NCBI RefSeq assembly: GCF_031326205.1
Contig: NZ_CP133721.1
Location: 2,232,001-2,296,000 of the forward strand
Reading direction: 5' to 3'
Length of the DNA: 64,000 nt
Source of the DNA: Flavobacterium sp. 20NA77.7
GTDB lineage: Bacteria; Bacteroidota; Bacteroidia; Flavobacteriales; Flavobacteriaceae
In this document: in pieces, positions 62,779 through 64,000 of the stretch
Layout of the letters: every line of letters starts with the position of its first letter
Numbering within the stretch: the first letter of the stretch is position 1
Translations under genes and position numbers: made by a program
The notes under the pieces: generated by a model
Database searches by the model: none
Seen by the model: the letters and a program-made list of their open reading frames with translations, nothing else
What the model was told of the DNA's origin: nothing

Positions 62779-64000
62779 ATGAAACACCTATTTAATTCTA
62801 TTCCCCTATTTTTTTTACTCGTTACGGCGGTAAGTAACGGACAAAATCATCCTAATCCGGGTTATTGGCAACAACACGTTGATTACAAAATGAATGTAAC
62901 TGTAGATGTAAAGAAGTACCAATATTCAGGTAATCAAGAATTGGTCTACACAAACAATTCGCCAGACACTTTAAAAAAAGTATATTTTCATTTATTCCCA
63001 AATGCATTTCAACCTGGAAGCGCAATGGATATAAGGCTTCAAACCATTTCTGATCCCGATAAAAGAATGGTAAGAAAGTTTATGAAAGAAAAAAAAGAAG
63101 TTAAAGAAAGCCGAATTAGCACCTTAAAACCTGACGAAATAGGATTTTTAAACGTTTTTAATTTAAAACAAAACGGAAAATTGGTTGTTTCAAAAGTTGA
63201 GGGGACAATATTAGAAGTTACACTTAACGAGGTTATTTTGCCAAAAAGTAAAACAGTATTTTCACTAGATTTTACAGGTCAAGTTCCTTTGCAAATTCGT
63301 CGTTCTGGGAGAAATTCTGAAGAAGGCATTGCGTTGTCAATGACGCAATGGTATCCTAAAATGGCCGAGTTTGATTTTGAAGGCTGGCAGGCCGATCCTT
63401 ATATTGCAAGAGAATTTCATGGTGTGTGGGGAAATTTTGATGTAAAAATAACAATTGATAAAGACTATACTATCGGCGGAACGGGCTATTTGCAAAATAA
63501 AAACGAAATTGGAAAAGGATATGAAGATGCTGGTGTTGAAGTTGTTTATCCTAAAAAAACGAAAACATTAACTTGGCATTTTTATGCACCAAACGTTCAT
63601 GATTTTGCATGGGGAGCTGACAAAGAATACGTTCATGATAAAATTATAGGAGAAAACAACGTAGAGCTACATTTTTTCTACAAAAACAAAACTGAAAACA
63701 TTGAAAATTGGAAAAAAATGCAACCAAAAACAGCGGAGTTGTTAGCTTTTTATAATAAGCATGTAGGCGCGTATCCTTACAAACAATATTCTGTAGTTCA
63801 AGGTGGAGATGGCGGTATGGAGTATGCTATGTGCACACTTATTACAGGTAATAGAAGTTATGGAAGTTTAGTTGGGGTAACCGCTCATGAATTTGCACAC
63901 AGTTGGTTTCAGCACATATTAGCTACAAACGAAGCTAAACATTGTTGGATGGATGAAGGGTTTACTTCTTATATTTCTAACTTAGCCATGAATGAAATTA
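62779..64000 (+). CDS. M1 family metallopeptidase, truncated by the window end
   Basis: The open frame runs from ATG at 62779 to the window edge with no stop; 407 codons are visible. It has a signal peptide (to VSNGQ), an M1 N-terminal beta domain, the substrate-binding GGMEYAM segment (GxMEN variant) and zinc site HEFAH at 370-374, with the third ligand E393 in MDEGF 19 residues later. It is probably an exported gluzincin aminopeptidase. Complete relatives have roughly 600 or more residues, so the C-terminal part lies outside. Confidence 0.94.
   Translation, partial: MKHLFNSIPLFFLLVTAVSNGQNHPNPGYWQQHVDYKMNVTVDVKKYQYSGNQELVYTNNSPDTLKKVYFHLFPNAFQPGSAMDIRLQTISDPDKRMVRKFMKEKKEVKESRISTLKPDEIGFLNVFNLKQNGKLVVSKVEGTILEVTLNEVILPKSKTVFSLDFTGQVPLQIRRSGRNSEEGIALSMTQWYPKMAEFDFEGWQADPYIAREFHGVWGNFDVKITIDKDYTIGGTGYLQNKNEIGKGYEDAGVEVVYPKKTKTLTWHFYAPNVHDFAWGADKEYVHDKIIGENNVELHFFYKNKTENIENWKKMQPKTAELLAFYNKHVGAYPYKQYSVVQGGDGGMEYAMCTLITGNRSYGSLVGVTAHEFAHSWFQHILATNEAKHCWMDEGFTSYISNLAMNEI

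Overview
The window is AT-rich chromosomal DNA from a member of the Flavobacteriaceae (Bacteroidota), most likely Flavobacterium or a close relative. The evidence is type IX secretion (T9SS) parts and substrates (PorZ, type A and type B sorting domains, PorP/SprF proteins), a Bat aerotolerance operon, an isoleucyl-tRNA synthetase of the long type, a SUF operon with a DUF2480 gene, and Bacteroidota-type -7 promoter elements (TAnnTTTG). No rRNA, tRNA, CRISPR array, prophage or complete insertion sequence was seen.

Layout. 0.2-12.7 kb (minus strand): a giant mosaic adhesin (about 3,100 residues), its PorP/SprF partner, an OmpA-family protein and a 60-residue ORF. 12.8-19.7 kb (minus): porZ-recO and ileS-dksA-like. 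19.8-27.8 kb (minus): moxR, DUF58, a BatD/DUF4381-like membrane protein, batA, batB, a TPR protein and batD. 28.0-40.0 kb: an aldo/keto reductase, a SCO protein, a secreted beta-propeller protein with a type A T9SS domain, a two-component system, a DUF1573 protein, ogt, a membrane-anchored serine hydrolase, a PolB-like exonuclease and prfC. 40.1-49.3 kb (minus): a second adhesin-PorP/SprF-OmpA module with the same order and orientation as the first. 49.5-52.0 kb: hflX and two small membrane-protein genes, each behind the same 29-nt upstream motif. 52.0-60.0 kb (minus): the SUF operon (sufA, sufB, sufC, sufD, sufS, a lipoprotein gene, sufE, a SufT-like gene, DUF2480). 60.3-64.0 kb: an AidC-like metallo-beta-lactamase-fold protein, a lipoprotein subtilase and a truncated M1 peptidase.

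How they fit together. The two adhesin modules, PorZ and the propeller protein tie the window to T9SS secretion and gliding or adhesion. Each giant type B substrate travels with its own PorP/SprF protein and an OmpA protein that may anchor the complex to peptidoglycan. The Bat and SUF operons and the SCO protein belong to envelope and redox maintenance.

Most unusual region. Several gaps of the SUF operon contain short repeats of different families. Two of these families form inverted pairs that enclose one small accessory gene each: a four-helix-bundle protein of the 23S rRNA intervening-sequence family (perfect 23-nt arms) and a GxxExxY protein (30-nt arms). The arrangement resembles rRNA intervening sequences but lies inside a protein-coding operon. 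It is the best candidate here for an undescribed system. Other points of note are the swapped GIHH signature in IleRS, cargo domains inserted within Ig-like repeats of the first adhesin, and hairpins at the same position in both adhesin modules.
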